A stretch of DNA of 33,339 nt, taken from NCBI GenBank assembly GCA_002408185.1, contig DHQV01000100.1, positions 37,944 through 71,282 of the forward strand. The letters run 5' to 3'. This DNA is from Deltaproteobacteria bacterium UBA5329. GTDB taxonomy: Bacteria; Desulfobacterota; Syntrophorhabdia; Syntrophorhabdales; Syntrophorhabdaceae. The position numbers and the translations under genes were made by a program. This document shows, in pieces, positions 23,241-29,809 of this stretch; position 1 is the first letter of the stretch, and each line of letters starts with the position of its first letter. The notes beneath the pieces are model-generated. The model was not told the DNA's origin. It worked only from the letters and a program-made list of their open reading frames with translations, and did no database searches.

Positions 23241-23440
23241 TTAATGCCTCCAAGGGGTTTGCCCCCTCTCAGCCAACCATAGCCAGCTGAGAGGGGAGCT
23301 AAACTTATTCGTCCTTTAGGATCAGACTCACCGCGTGAGATCGAGTGAGTTCGACCCGTCGCCAGCACAATCACGTCACCATAAGCATTTAGCATAGCCT
23401 CCCTCCGTTGAGGCAGGCGGTGTTTCCGGCCTATTTTCAT
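23237..23440 (-). CDS. Hypothetical 67-aa frame in the island operon
   Basis: No recognised family. It overlaps the gene before and the gene after by ATGA, which argues for translation. Against it, the C-terminal third runs through a perfect 11-bp hairpin (23263-23296), and the composition looks non-protein-like (many Gly, Arg, Ser). It could be a translated spacer that couples ribosomes from the ATPase gene to the 60-aa gene. Confidence 0.4.
   Translation of the reverse strand: MKIGRKHRLPQRREAMLNAYGDVIVLATGRTHSISRGESDPKGRISLAPLSAGYGWLRGGKPLGGIK
23263..23296 (-). other. Perfect 11-bp hairpin within the island operon
   Basis: CCCCTCTCAGC (23263-23273) and GCTGAGAGGGG (23286-23296) with a 12-base loop. 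On the leftward mRNA it is followed by GGGG-CAAA-CCCC next to the ribosome site of the 60-aa gene. There is no U-run, so RNA processing or translational control is more likely than termination. Confidence 0.5.
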
Positions 23441-24588
23441 AAGCCGTCACCGGCGACTCGTCCATTTTGGTCGCAGTCAAATTGAAACGAGTAGGACGGA
23501 TCAATGTCGAACCAGTGAAGTCCGAAGTTCTGTTCCTGTTTCATGGGCTTAATTTCTAATTCCTTAAATATCGGTGGACGGGGAAGCTTAACGATTCCCT
23601 CTCCGTCCGGCGTCTTGTAAACGGCGTGATACTTTTCGAGTGTCTGAATGTCCTCTTTTTTAATGGTGGTGATTTCGTTGGAAATCATCTGCGCTTCCAC
23701 GTGTCCTGCCCTTAAGCAGATAAGCGTGCCTGAATTTGAGAGGATGGAGTGGACCAGGGGTTTGGGCATCATTGAAAAGTCGGTGGTCGCCAGAATGGTG
23801 GCGATCTGATACTTCCGAGCCTGCTTGGTGATGATAGTCCATTCTGAGGAGACGAAGTTGTGCGCCTCGTCTACCATTAAAACTAACGGCTTATACTCCT
23901 TGGGCTTTGAGTAAAGGAAATAGGCTTTGACCAGGCTGGTGACCAGGGTTCCAATAAACACCTGCTTAGCGTATCCCATCCCTGAACAGTCCAAGATAAG
24001 CGTTTCTTGCCTGTCAATGAGCTTGTTAATCTCGAAGCCTTTTCCGCAAATGAGCGGTTTAAAATCGGGTGAAAGGATGAGGGAGAGACGGGCTAAAATC
24101 CCGTCCCTCGTCTCTGAATTTCCTTTCTGAGCTTGAATATTGGCTTTCACTTCTTCCAGGGTAGTCCGACCTGATTCCAGACATCTGACTACCTCGGAAT
24201 CCAATATCTCCCTCATCTTGACTGTAAATCTTTCGTTGGGCGTGGTCAGGGTAACCATCTGGTTTATCGATTCGGCGATTATATCAGCCACTTGATAAGG
24301 TTTGTAGGGTGAAACCATCGGGTTTATCCCTATTGGGTGTTCTAAAGAACAGAAGTGAGCCTTGCCTTTTAAAATCGAATAAACCTCTTTGGCGAAAAAC
24401 CTTGACGGGTCAATGACTATCCTTGCCACAGGGGAGTAGCTGCCATTCTGGATGATGGTGCTGAGCAAAACGGTCTTTCCTCCTCCGGTGGCTCCCAATA
24501 CAAGGGTTCCTTTGAATAAATCTTTCTCCTTTACATAGACAGGGAGACGGGTTTCAGCGTCGCTACCTATCTTCATCCGTGTCAGCAT
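23437..24588 (-). CDS. HerA/conjugative-coupling-type P-loop ATPase
   Basis: The 383 aa form one RecA/HerA-type motor domain: Walker A GATGGGKT at 32-39, Walker B LVLMVDEAHNF with Asp240-Glu241, and the downstream block IITKQARKYQIATILATTD and SNSGTLICLRAG. These are typical of HerA, VirB4 and VirD4/TraD-like DNA-pumping ATPases. The protein has no membrane segment of its own; the small membrane protein two genes upstream could anchor it. Two roles fit: a coupling ATPase for transfer of the element, or the translocase of a nuclease-motor pair with the PD-(D/E)XK-like protein of the same operon. It overlaps the upstream gene by 26 bases. The start at 24588 has only a weak ribosome site; Met5 is an alternative. 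Confidence 0.75.
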   Translation of the reverse strand: MLTRMKIGSDAETRLPVYVKEKDLFKGTLVLGATGGGKTVLLSTIIQNGSYSPVARIVIDPSRFFAKEVYSILKGKAHFCSLEHPIGINPMVSPYKPYQVADIIAESINQMVTLTTPNERFTVKMREILDSEVVRCLESGRTTLEEVKANIQAQKGNSETRDGILARLSLILSPDFKPLICGKGFEINKLIDRQETLILDCSGMGYAKQVFIGTLVTSLVKAYFLYSKPKEYKPLVLMVDEAHNFVSSEWTIITKQARKYQIATILATTDFSMMPKPLVHSILSNSGTLICLRAGHVEAQMISNEITTIKKEDIQTLEKYHAVYKTPDGEGIVKLPRPPIFKELEIKPMKQEQNFGLHWFDIDPSYSFQFDCDQNGRVAGDGL

Positions 24589-25024
24589 AGCCCGAATCCT
24601 TAAATTTTATTTTGAAGCCCAAGTCGGCTTCGTTTATTTCGATGGTAAGAAGCTGGTTCTTACCTATCTGCTCTTTGATAACTTCTTGAGTCTTGATTCT
24701 TTCCAGTTTGTCCATCTCGTCCAGGTGGTTGGCGTGGTTAATCCGGTGGTTGTATTCCGCCATTACCGCCTCAATCTCTTTAGAGAAAGTGATGGCTTCC
24801 TTAATCATTTCTTTGTTGTTTTTTACCTGCCTCAGCCTGTCATCGGAAATCTGAGCCTGGAGAGCTTCGGACTTCGCTATCCTCGCCATTTTCCAGTTAT
24901 GCTTCCAGCCAGAGATAAATCCGTGGTCATATTCGAGCTGGGGAGCGTCAATGGGAGCCAGCTTTTCAAACTGGGTCGGGAGAGTAAGCGAACCCATGTC
25001 TCCTTTTTTCATTATGTTAGACAT
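24563..25024 (-). CDS. Helical protein of unknown function in the ATPase operon
   Basis: 153 aa with no recognised family. The middle (about 50-120) is charged and predicted helical, probably a coiled coil (KNNKEMIKEAITFSKEIEAV, then DEMDKLERIKTQEVIKEQIG). The C-terminus is acidic. The start at 25024 has GGGAGG 6 bases upstream. It overlaps the genes on both sides, so it is probably made in step with the ATPase and the membrane protein and may bridge them (inference). Confidence 0.6.
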   Translation of the reverse strand: MSNIMKKGDMGSLTLPTQFEKLAPIDAPQLEYDHGFISGWKHNWKMARIAKSEALQAQISDDRLRQVKNNKEMIKEAITFSKEIEAVMAEYNHRINHANHLDEMDKLERIKTQEVIKEQIGKNQLLTIEINEADLGFKIKFKDSGYADTDEDR

Positions 25025-25214
25025 TTTTTCCTCCCTGTAAGGTGCTGATATACTGGGCGAAACTCGACATTTTAGCAAGTTCCAACTCCCTGCGGAGTTG
25101 TTCCCGCCTTATCCTGGTTTCAGTGCGGTATCTGGAGACTATCCAGCCGAAGGCGAAAGCTCCAATGGTGATGACTGCCATAAGCACGTAATCGTTAATA
25201 AACAATTCTTTCAT
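25017..25214 (-). CDS. Small single-pass membrane protein
   Basis: 65 aa. Residues about 8-27 (DYVLMAVITIGAFAFGWIVS) form one membrane helix followed by a basic, then helical, cytosolic tail (RYRTETRIRREQLRRELELA). By the positive-inside rule the tail is cytoplasmic. The start overlaps the stop of the gene before by 4 bases, and the end overlaps the next start by 8. It may tether the ATPase or its partner to the membrane. Confidence 0.65.
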   Translation of the reverse strand: MKELFINDYVLMAVITIGAFAFGWIVSRYRTETRIRREQLRRELELAKMSSFAQYISTLQGGKNV

Positions 25215-25744
25215 ATTGTCTCCTTCAGTTTTTTTATAAAGTCTTCAAAGGGTATAAACCCAGGGTGGGTTTTGCCGTAAACTACCAACGTGGGCGGGGG
25301 AACTTTAAATCCGAAAACTTCCTCTAGAGGGTTGTGATACTTCCAGAAAATCGCTTTCTGCTGGAGATAAGCGTCTTCTTCGCTGATACACACTTCAACG
25401 ATAAAGCAGAGAGCCTTGCCGTCTTTTCCGATTAAACCGATGATGTCGGGGCGGATTCCCCCCGTAAGGGAACGCTCCCTGAATATTGAAATGGGGTAGT
25501 TGAGCTTGATAAGCTCGGCGATGCAGTGGGTGATTCCCTGGTCGTGTTCCTTAAACTCCCCCGCATAGTCGAGGGTGGAATAGAATCCTTTGCCTCTCTT
25601 AATCTTGCCGAGTCCGACCAGGGTGTTGAGCTGTTTCTGGACCTGGACAGTCTTCGAGTGGGGGTTGGGTGATGAGGGATAAAGTATCTGGGAAACTGTC
25701 TTAGCGGGTGCTACCTTGAGGACAGAGAGAACTCTGGCGATCAT
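25211..25744 (-). CDS. Winged-helix protein with a PD-(D/E)XK-like domain
   Basis: 177 aa. The first 60 residues look like a winged helix (VLKVAPAKTVSQILYP, then QLNTLVGLGKIKRGKGFYST). The second part has RPDIIGLI followed by ALCFIVEVCIS, the Asp...Glu-x-x pattern of the PD-(D/E)XK nuclease fold, and a later Lys-rich strand. Replication-relaxation proteins of mobile elements share this layout, and a second such gene is at 28676-29353. The final family Lys is not where I would expect it (EVC rather than ExK), so it may bind DNA without cutting. GGAGG lies 6 bases before the ATG. It is the first gene of the leftward block ending with the integrase. Confidence 0.55.
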   Translation of the reverse strand: MIARVLSVLKVAPAKTVSQILYPSSPNPHSKTVQVQKQLNTLVGLGKIKRGKGFYSTLDYAGEFKEHDQGITHCIAELIKLNYPISIFRERSLTGGIRPDIIGLIGKDGKALCFIVEVCISEEDAYLQQKAIFWKYHNPLEEVFGFKVPPPTLVVYGKTHPGFIPFEDFIKKLKETI

Positions 25745-25770
25745 ATAACCTCCGAAGGCTAACTATTAGG

Positions 25771-25914
25771 CGGGGAATACAACCCCGTTGACCAATTACA
25801 TGGTCAATTACTGCTACCTATTAAATTACCTCTGGGGCTATCGAGTTAACCCCTCATGCTTTGGTCAACTCCACCAGAGAATCGATTAGACTATTTTAAA
25901 CTTAGTCAATCGAT
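25771..25914 (-). promoter_or_regulatory. Structured leader with alternative stems upstream of the ATPase operon
   Basis: Within 145 bases there are CGGGG/CCCCG (25771-25787), TTGACCA/TGGTCAA (25788-25807), CTCTGG/CCAGAG (25830-25879), GGGG/CCCC (25834-25853), and a 12-bp stem ATCGATT(A)GACTA/TAGTCAATCGAT (25881-25914). TTGACCAA (25788-25795) can pair with TGGTCAA at 25801 or with TTGGTCAA at 25861, so two folds compete. A TTGACA at 25928-25923 on the minus strand could start the transcript, but its -10 is weak. Confidence 0.45.
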
Positions 25915-26595
25915 AAACAATCTGTCAAGCAGTTTTTTAAAATAAATATGTTTCTTGAATGATTTCAACTAGGTTAAAATGATTTAAAGGGTCATTTCTT
26001 ACTTTAATTCTTAAATTCTTTTTTCTTGTCCTTCCTTTCCCCCTTCTTCTTCCCTGTTGTTCTTCTTTGTCCTCCCTCCCTCCCTAAGCTTGTAATGCAA
26101 TTACTCATCAGCAACCCGAAGGGTTGCGTCCTTTTATTTACCTGACGCTTCCCTAGTTCTTTGGACTTTCTTTTACTTCTAGCTTCCCAAAGCCTTAAAC
26201 CGCCGTACCTGTAAGCTTTATTACTTCACTGAGCCCTATATAGGCGGCTCTGCCTTATCCTCTGTTTCTTTGTATTTCCTAAATCTCTATCTTAAATTTA
26301 TAAATCTCTTTATAACTGAACCTTGCTTCTATGCCCAACGCCATACTCGATGACTTGATTCTGGGTGCCAGATTCGCTCACAACGGTTGTGAAACTTTAA
26401 ATATTTTTGTTTACCTTTCAATGGAATTGACTTCATAGAGATAAGCATCTATTTAATGAATAAACATTCTTAGTTCGGATAACATCTGATCAGGATCCAA
26501 AGGGATAACCTCCCTTCCTCTGTTTAGGTCTTCCAAGACCAATATAAAATGTAAAAGGGACTATAAGCTGTGCTGTTTTGAAACAGCCACCCCTC
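25915..26595. other. Non-coding, A+T-rich region with repeats (possible origin or control region)
   Basis: I see no gene here. It holds a polypyrimidine tract (about 26016-26085), whose minus strand has GGGAGGGAGGGAGG (26084-26071), able in principle to form a G-quadruplex. Two TAAATCTCT direct repeats (26280-26288, 26301-26309) start 21 bases apart, and there is the palindrome TCACAAC-G-GTTGTGA (26378-26392). Near the right end are two more palindromes, GGTCTT-CC-AAGACC (26527-26540) and GCTGTTT-TG-AAACAGC (26572-26587). The position, between two leftward gene blocks of a mobile element, fits an origin of replication or transfer, but this is inference. Confidence 0.4.
26111..26136 (+). terminator. 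Hairpin with T-rich tail inside the non-coding region
   Basis: GCAACCC-GAA-GGGTTGC (26111-26127) followed by GTCCTTTTATTT on the plus strand. A terminator-like shape for rightward transcription, though no rightward gene precedes it. Confidence 0.4.
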
Positions 26596-26616
26596 AAAAA
26601 AAAGGTCGGACCGACC
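26596..26616 (-). terminator. Intrinsic terminator of the 26702-27037 gene
   Basis: On the minus strand GGTCG-GTC-CGACC is followed at once by eight T residues (26603-26596). It lies 86 bases after the stop of the upstream gene and separates the two leftward blocks of the island. Confidence 0.75.
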
Positions 26617-26701
26617 AGGTCTTTAAATCCGGTTGATTGTCAATATAGCTAAGGTAGGGAAGGCAGAGAAGATTGCCAATGGAGGATCAGGCTTGCGCGT
26701 T

Positions 26702-27037
26702 TTAATTCCACCAGAGGCAGAGGATGTAGTCTCCGGATACATAGGCATCGAGCCTTCTTGAAGCTTCTTCTCCTTCGATCCATCGGAGATGGCTCGGGTT
26801 CCAGTGAAGAGCCAACTCATAAAGCTGATCGCTTTTGATGCCGGTGAGTATGTAGAGCGTATTAACGTTCCAGATATCGTCCGGCAGATCCCGCAGCTTT
26901 ATTAATTTCGGCGCATCCATAAGGGCGGCGTCCCAGAGGTGGGCATTGGCTTTGAGCTCGCTCACCACTTGTTCCCCCCGGAAATTGTTGAACGATGCTT
27001 TCTTCATCAGTTCAAATTGCAGTGCTTGAGTGTTCAT
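26702..27037 (-). CDS. Hypothetical island protein, 111 aa
   Basis: No family recognised. The protein is soluble, Leu- and Trp-rich, ending CLWWN, with a middle LRDLPDDIWNVNTLYILTGI. Codon use is protein-like and it ends before a strong terminator, which supports it being real. There is no ribosome site before the ATG; either it is leaderless or the start is wrong. The small zinc-ribbon-like gene upstream is 180 bases away, with one arm of an inverted repeat between them. Confidence 0.6.
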   Translation of the reverse strand: MNTQALQFELMKKASFNNFRGEQVVSELKANAHLWDAALMDAPKLIKLRDLPDDIWNVNTLYILTGIKSDQLYELALHWNPSHLRWIEGEEASRRLDAYVSGDYILCLWWN

Positions 27038-27102
27038 AGAATTGAATTAAGTTTAGCTAATTAGAGTTTTCGCGGTAGGGAATACCGGGAATGCCGGGCG
27101 AT

Positions 27103-27178
27103 GGGTCAAATTTGCCGATTGCCGGACCTTGACAATTGATGGTGTCCGCTACAATTCATAGGCCCGAGAGTGAAAAGC
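27103..27178 (+). repeat. Left arm of an inward-facing inverted repeat
   Basis: Contains, in order, GGGTCAAATTTG (27103-27114), CCTTGACAATTGATGG (27127-27142), TGTCCGCT (27143-27150) and GAGTGAAAAGC (27168-27178). Each block recurs as its exact reverse complement, in mirrored order, at 27460-27561, on the other side of the zinc-ribbon gene. Confidence 0.8.
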
Positions 27179-27214
27179 CTTCCGCTCTAGGGAAGCCACT
27201 TCCACTCTTGGAGA

Positions 27215-27433
27215 TTATTGCTTTCTTAGGCGATAGACGAAATCTCGAAAGGTTTCATCATCCCCGCATCTTTGGTCCGGCTCCTCCGTGAGTTTTCCAG
27301 TGCACTTGGGGCAGATCGCCCAGGTGCCGATGGCGGAGCCTCCGATCTCCTCGGAGTCGGTGTAGCTGTCATTGCAGAAGTCGCAAATCACTTCATCGCC
27401 GCAATCGACGACGATCACATTTTCCTCCGACAT
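27215..27433 (-). CDS. Small zinc-ribbon-like protein
   Basis: 72 aa. Two cysteine pairs, CDFC (about 17-20) and CPKC (about 41-44), flank an acidic loop, the pattern of a zinc ribbon; the rest is acidic with a basic tail DFVYRLRKQ. The start at 27433 has a strong AAGGAGGTGAG 5-6 bases upstream; 76 further open codons upstream run through hairpins and are rejected. The gene sits exactly inside two inward-facing inverted repeats. Zinc ribbons of this size often act as transcription or translation accessory factors, but no function can be named. Confidence 0.7.
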   Translation of the reverse strand: MSEENVIVVDCGDEVICDFCNDSYTDSEEIGGSAIGTWAICPKCTGKLTEEPDQRCGDDETFRDFVYRLRKQ

Positions 27434-27459
27434 CTTTCTCACCTCCTTTCCAGTCCGGA

Positions 27460-27561
27460 GCTTTTCACTCCGACAGCGGAAGGAGAGCGGACAGAACCCA
27501 TCAATTGTCAAGGTGGAGTCCCGCCTGGGCGGGATGATTCCTTCCAAAACAAATTTGACCC
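27460..27561 (-). repeat. Right arm of the inward-facing inverted repeat
   Basis: Contains GCTTTTCACTC (27460-27470), AGCGGACA (27486-27493), CCATCAATTGTCAAGG (27498-27513) and CAAATTTGACCC (27550-27561), the reverse complements of the four blocks of the left arm. It also carries an extra hairpin TCCCGCC-TG-GGCGGGA (27519-27534) that the left arm lacks. Confidence 0.8.
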
Positions 27562-27562
27562 G

Positions 27563-27579
27563 GTCCTCGCCGCGAGGAC
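27563..27579. other. GC-rich hairpin next to the right repeat arm
   Basis: GTCCTCG-CCG-CGAGGAC, a perfect 7-bp stem. Together with the hairpin at 27519-27534 and a CCCC-TTG-CGGGG at about 27602-27613, it makes a row of three hairpins between the 57-aa and 72-aa genes. There are no T-runs. The rest of 27580-27731 shows nothing further. Confidence 0.45.
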
Positions 27580-27731
27580 TTAAACCCCTTGCTTTAGGAA
27601 GCCCCTTGCGGGGTGAGTAAAGCAATAGGGTGGGTGGGAAATACCAATTGTAAAAGAGCAAAATGAAATGATTGCGATTTTTTGGTGTACTACCTTTGAG
27701 CTGAAGGGCTCCCTTCTAAAGCACCGGGGGA

Positions 27732-27905
27732 TTACTGAAGCTCTTCTCGGAAGGCTGTCTGGAACATCTCTTTCACATAGCGGAAAGTTTCACACCTTCC
27801 CCGGTCCTCCCAAGAGTAGTTGGCTACATGGATGCTCTTGGATTCTTCTTTGGCTTCGCATTCCAGAAGCCAGGTGAGGAACTGTTGGATTTTTTCTTCA
27901 GTCAT
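27732..27905 (-). CDS. Hypothetical island protein, 57 aa
   Basis: A short gene with a strong ribosome site, AAAGGAGGTGC, before the ATG at 27905. The product is soluble and acidic-helical with two cysteines: it begins MTEEKIQQFLTWLLECEAKE and ends EMFQTAFREELQ. No family recognised. The ribosome site lies inside the stem of a hairpin at 27912-27950, so translation may be controlled. Confidence 0.65.
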   Translation of the reverse strand: MTEEKIQQFLTWLLECEAKEESKSIHVANYSWEDRGRCETFRYVKEMFQTAFREELQ

Positions 27906-27911
27906 TTGATT

Positions 27912-27950
27912 AGCACCTCCTTTCTAGGAGCCCTTCGGCTCGGAGGTGCT
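27912..27950 (-). promoter_or_regulatory. Hairpin sequestering the ribosome site of the 57-aa gene
   Basis: On the leftward RNA AGCACCTCC (27950-27942) pairs with GGAGGTGCT (27920-27912), which contains the ribosome site of the 57-aa gene; a smaller GAGCC/GGCTC stem lies inside. On the plus strand the same hairpin is followed by TTTTT, so it could also end rightward transcripts. Confidence 0.5.
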
Positions 27951-28004
27951 TTTTCAATGAAAAATCGGAATTATTGCGGTTTGCGACACCGAATGGGCAG
28001 GGGT

Positions 28005-28547
28005 TTACCTCACTCGCAATCTTGTCTTAGGAATGCAACATTGTTCTTTCGTATTCGCAATTGAGACATCCATACTTCCGCTAAGTTTTTCAACTATCAC
28101 GTCTTTTGAAGAACATTTATTTTTTGATATCCCGCCTATTTGTTCGCAGGTAAGAGATATCCCTATCCCGGCAGGTCCCGATTCCGGTAATTTTTTTCTC
28201 GATTGTGTATTAGGGACACATCTCCAGCTGCCATCCTGCATTAGGCAGTTTTCATTCTTGTTGCAAGAAGGCACGCATTTCGGAGCAGTGCCACAGGAGT
28301 ATCTTCCGGTCTCACTATCAAGATAACAGGCTTGATCCTTAGTGCATTTGTTGTCGCAGTCTTTATTCTTGTATCCAAAGCTTGGGTCTGGTCCAGGCTT
28401 AGCGGACACACAATAATATTTTCCGTCCTGAGTGCTTAAGACGCATTTAGCGTCCTTGCATTGATTGTTGCAATTTGGGTCGGTATATGAGGTAGCTCCA
28501 TAAGATAACATCGGAAACAGGATCATTAAGATAACCAGATATTTCAT
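28005..28547 (-). CDS. Secreted cysteine-rich protein with three repeated Cys modules
   Basis: 180 aa. Residues 1-18 (MKYLVILMILFPMLSYGA) are a signal peptide. The mature part has three tandem four-cysteine modules at about 26-115: C-x3-C-x4-C-x10-C, C-x3-C-x5-C-x10-C and C-x3-C-x5-C-x8-C, each with an aromatic two or three residues before the last cysteine (KYYC, RYSC, SWRC). A different C-terminal domain (about 130-176) follows with four more cysteines ending EQCCIPKT. The even cysteine count suggests disulfides outside the cytoplasm. No bacterial family is recognised; the modules recall small eukaryotic EGF/EB-like repeats. GGGGGAAG precedes the ATG. Presence on a mobile island suggests a surface or secreted accessory role. 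Confidence 0.72.
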   Translation of the reverse strand: MKYLVILMILFPMLSYGATSYTDPNCNNQCKDAKCVLSTQDGKYYCVSAKPGPDPSFGYKNKDCDNKCTKDQACYLDSETGRYSCGTAPKCVPSCNKNENCLMQDGSWRCVPNTQSRKKLPESGPAGIGISLTCEQIGGISKNKCSSKDVIVEKLSGSMDVSIANTKEQCCIPKTRLRVR

Positions 28548-28592
28548 ACTTCCCCCTTGAATGGCTTTTCCCGTTCAAACCGATACGGGGTT

Positions 28593-28610
28593 GTAGGGGC
28601 TTGCCCCTAC
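28593..28610. other. Perfect hairpin between two island genes
   Basis: GTAGGGGC-TT-GCCCCTAC, 8-bp arms, between the replication-relaxation-like gene and the secreted Cys-rich gene. Without a T-run it resembles the dispersed GC-rich palindromes found between genes in many anaerobes. Confidence 0.5.
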
Positions 28611-28675
28611 CTCTAATCAAATCTTTTGATAATAAATAACGTATCTTCCTAGCGCTATCAAGATTTTTTAAGCTG

Positions 28676-29353
28676 CTACTCATCGTCGCTCCAGACTATT
28701 GCCCCTTTATGGTTGTAAATTTTTCCGTCTTCTAAATATTCGTGATAGCAGGCTCCCAGCAATCGGTTGGGCTTGTCTTTGAGTGCTCTCCTTGAGACTT
28801 CAAATAGCAGATTAAGGCGGTTTTTTTCCAGGCATTTAATCGTCGCCAGGTTTTTCCAATGGGCGTATTCGGCGGTTCCCGTCCAGAAGACTACCCGGTA
28901 AGCCCCTCTCCCTATATAATGTGCCTTAATCTTGTCCTTAAGTTCCCCCCTTCCCATATGTCCGCTATCAAATTCAAAATAGAGGTATCCGCTGCTCAGC
29001 GTGAGAAGGGCATCAGCGTGGGTCTTGAGGGTGAGATACTCAATCAGTTCAAGGCCGCAAACATAGAAATACTTGCCCAAGCAGTTTCGGAGCTTAATGT
29101 CGTGCTCGACCTGGCGATGGTTAAGGGTCGAGCGGGGGTTGCTCGCCAGGGCGTAGCAGGTATAGAACTCATGGTGAAGTTTCTTAAGGCGGATCTCTTT
29201 GCGCTTGGTCCGGCACATGCTATTCAGTTCGGCGGCGACCACGGCGTAATCGCGGCGCTTGCGTTTCCCGGAGAGCAGGAAACAGATGGCTCCGGCGGTG
29301 GCCCATTCCACTTTGGATATATACAGGCGGATGGCGTGGCGGCTAAGTTTCAT
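28676..29353 (-). CDS. Replication-relaxation-like protein (winged helix plus PD-(D/E)XK-like)
   Basis: 225 aa. An N-terminal helical part (about 1-70) is likely a winged helix. The second half has LNHRQVEHDIKLRN, then HADALLTLSSGYLYFEFDSG and KDKIKAHY: the ordered His, Asp, Glu-x-Asp and Lys positions of the replication-relaxation family, a PD-(D/E)XK-fold group found on plasmids and integrative elements and linked to replication or relaxation of element DNA. The later YRVVFWTGTAEYAHW strand also fits. Here the usual PDA reads HADA. The start has no clear ribosome site. It stands about 300 bases after the upstream terminator, so it may have its own promoter. Confidence 0.6.
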   Translation of the reverse strand: MKLSRHAIRLYISKVEWATAGAICFLLSGKRKRRDYAVVAAELNSMCRTKRKEIRLKKLHHEFYTCYALASNPRSTLNHRQVEHDIKLRNCLGKYFYVCGLELIEYLTLKTHADALLTLSSGYLYFEFDSGHMGRGELKDKIKAHYIGRGAYRVVFWTGTAEYAHWKNLATIKCLEKNRLNLLFEVSRRALKDKPNRLLGACYHEYLEDGKIYNHKGAIVWSDDE

Positions 29354-29625
29354 AAATTGAATAAACGGGGGGATGTCTTTCTGTGGCGAAGCCCAGCGCA
29401 GGGGTTTATACCGTCGAATCGCGGTTAAAGCTCTGCGCTGGGGTTCATATCATGCTCGGCTGATTGAGCCACAGACAGTGCATCTCCCCCAAATTAATTA
29501 CTTATTAAAGCCGATTTTCTCCAAATTCGGCGTCAATCAGTGGGCTCTCTCGGGCTAAAAGCAGGGGATAACGTATCTATGGGTGGCCGAAGGTATGTTG
29601 TCAGGCATGGCCGGGGTAAGAAGAG
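29354..29625. other. Spacer with two inverted repeats
   Basis: I see no gene here. CCCAGCGCAG (29392-29401) and CTGCGCTGGG (29433-29442) form a perfect 10-bp inverted repeat upstream of the replication-relaxation-like gene. GCCGA-x-TTT/AAA-x-TCGGC at 29510-29531 on the minus strand forms a hairpin followed by TTTAATAAG, a possible weak terminator. Confidence 0.45.
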
Positions 29626-29655
29626 AGGGGAAGATCCGGTTTCGGTCCTTCCCCT
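29626..29655 (-). terminator. Terminator after the 49-aa gene
   Basis: AGGGGAAG (29655-29648) and CTTCCCCT (29633-29626) on the minus strand form a perfect 8-bp stem with a 14-base loop, followed by CTCTCTTCTTACC. It starts 4 bases after the stop of the 49-aa gene and should end the DUF932 operon. Confidence 0.6.
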
Positions 29656-29659
29656 TTGA

Positions 29660-29809
29660 TTAGAATTCAACCACCATCCAGTTGAAAGAAAGCTCCGACT
29701 CGGCGAAGCTTTCCGCCTCCGCGTGGGTTTCAAAAAGTTTCACGGCTCCTTCTTCATCAATAACCAATCTCGCGCTTTTGGGATCGTCCCAATGGACAAG
29801 GGCGAACAT
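29660..29809 (-). CDS. Hypothetical small island protein, 49 aa
   Basis: Very short and acidic: begins MFALVHWDDPKSARLVIDEE, ends FNWMVVEF. Its ATG directly follows the TAA of the DUF932 gene, with GGAGG 5 bases upstream, and a terminator follows its stop. Position and ribosome site make it convincing. Similar tiny acidic proteins accompany DUF932 genes on phages and plasmids, but I cannot name a family. Confidence 0.65.
   Translation of the reverse strand: MFALVHWDDPKSARLVIDEEGAVKLFETHAEAESFAESELSFNWMVVEF

Noticed and set aside
26453..26500. 15-codon leftward frame starting TTG after AGGGAGG
   Set aside because: Spacing is good, but it is too short to support on sequence alone; it may be chance or a remnant.
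28447..28683. Leftward 78-codon frame between two island genes
   Set aside because: It overlaps the signal peptide of the Cys-rich protein and runs through a perfect palindrome; composition is not protein-like.
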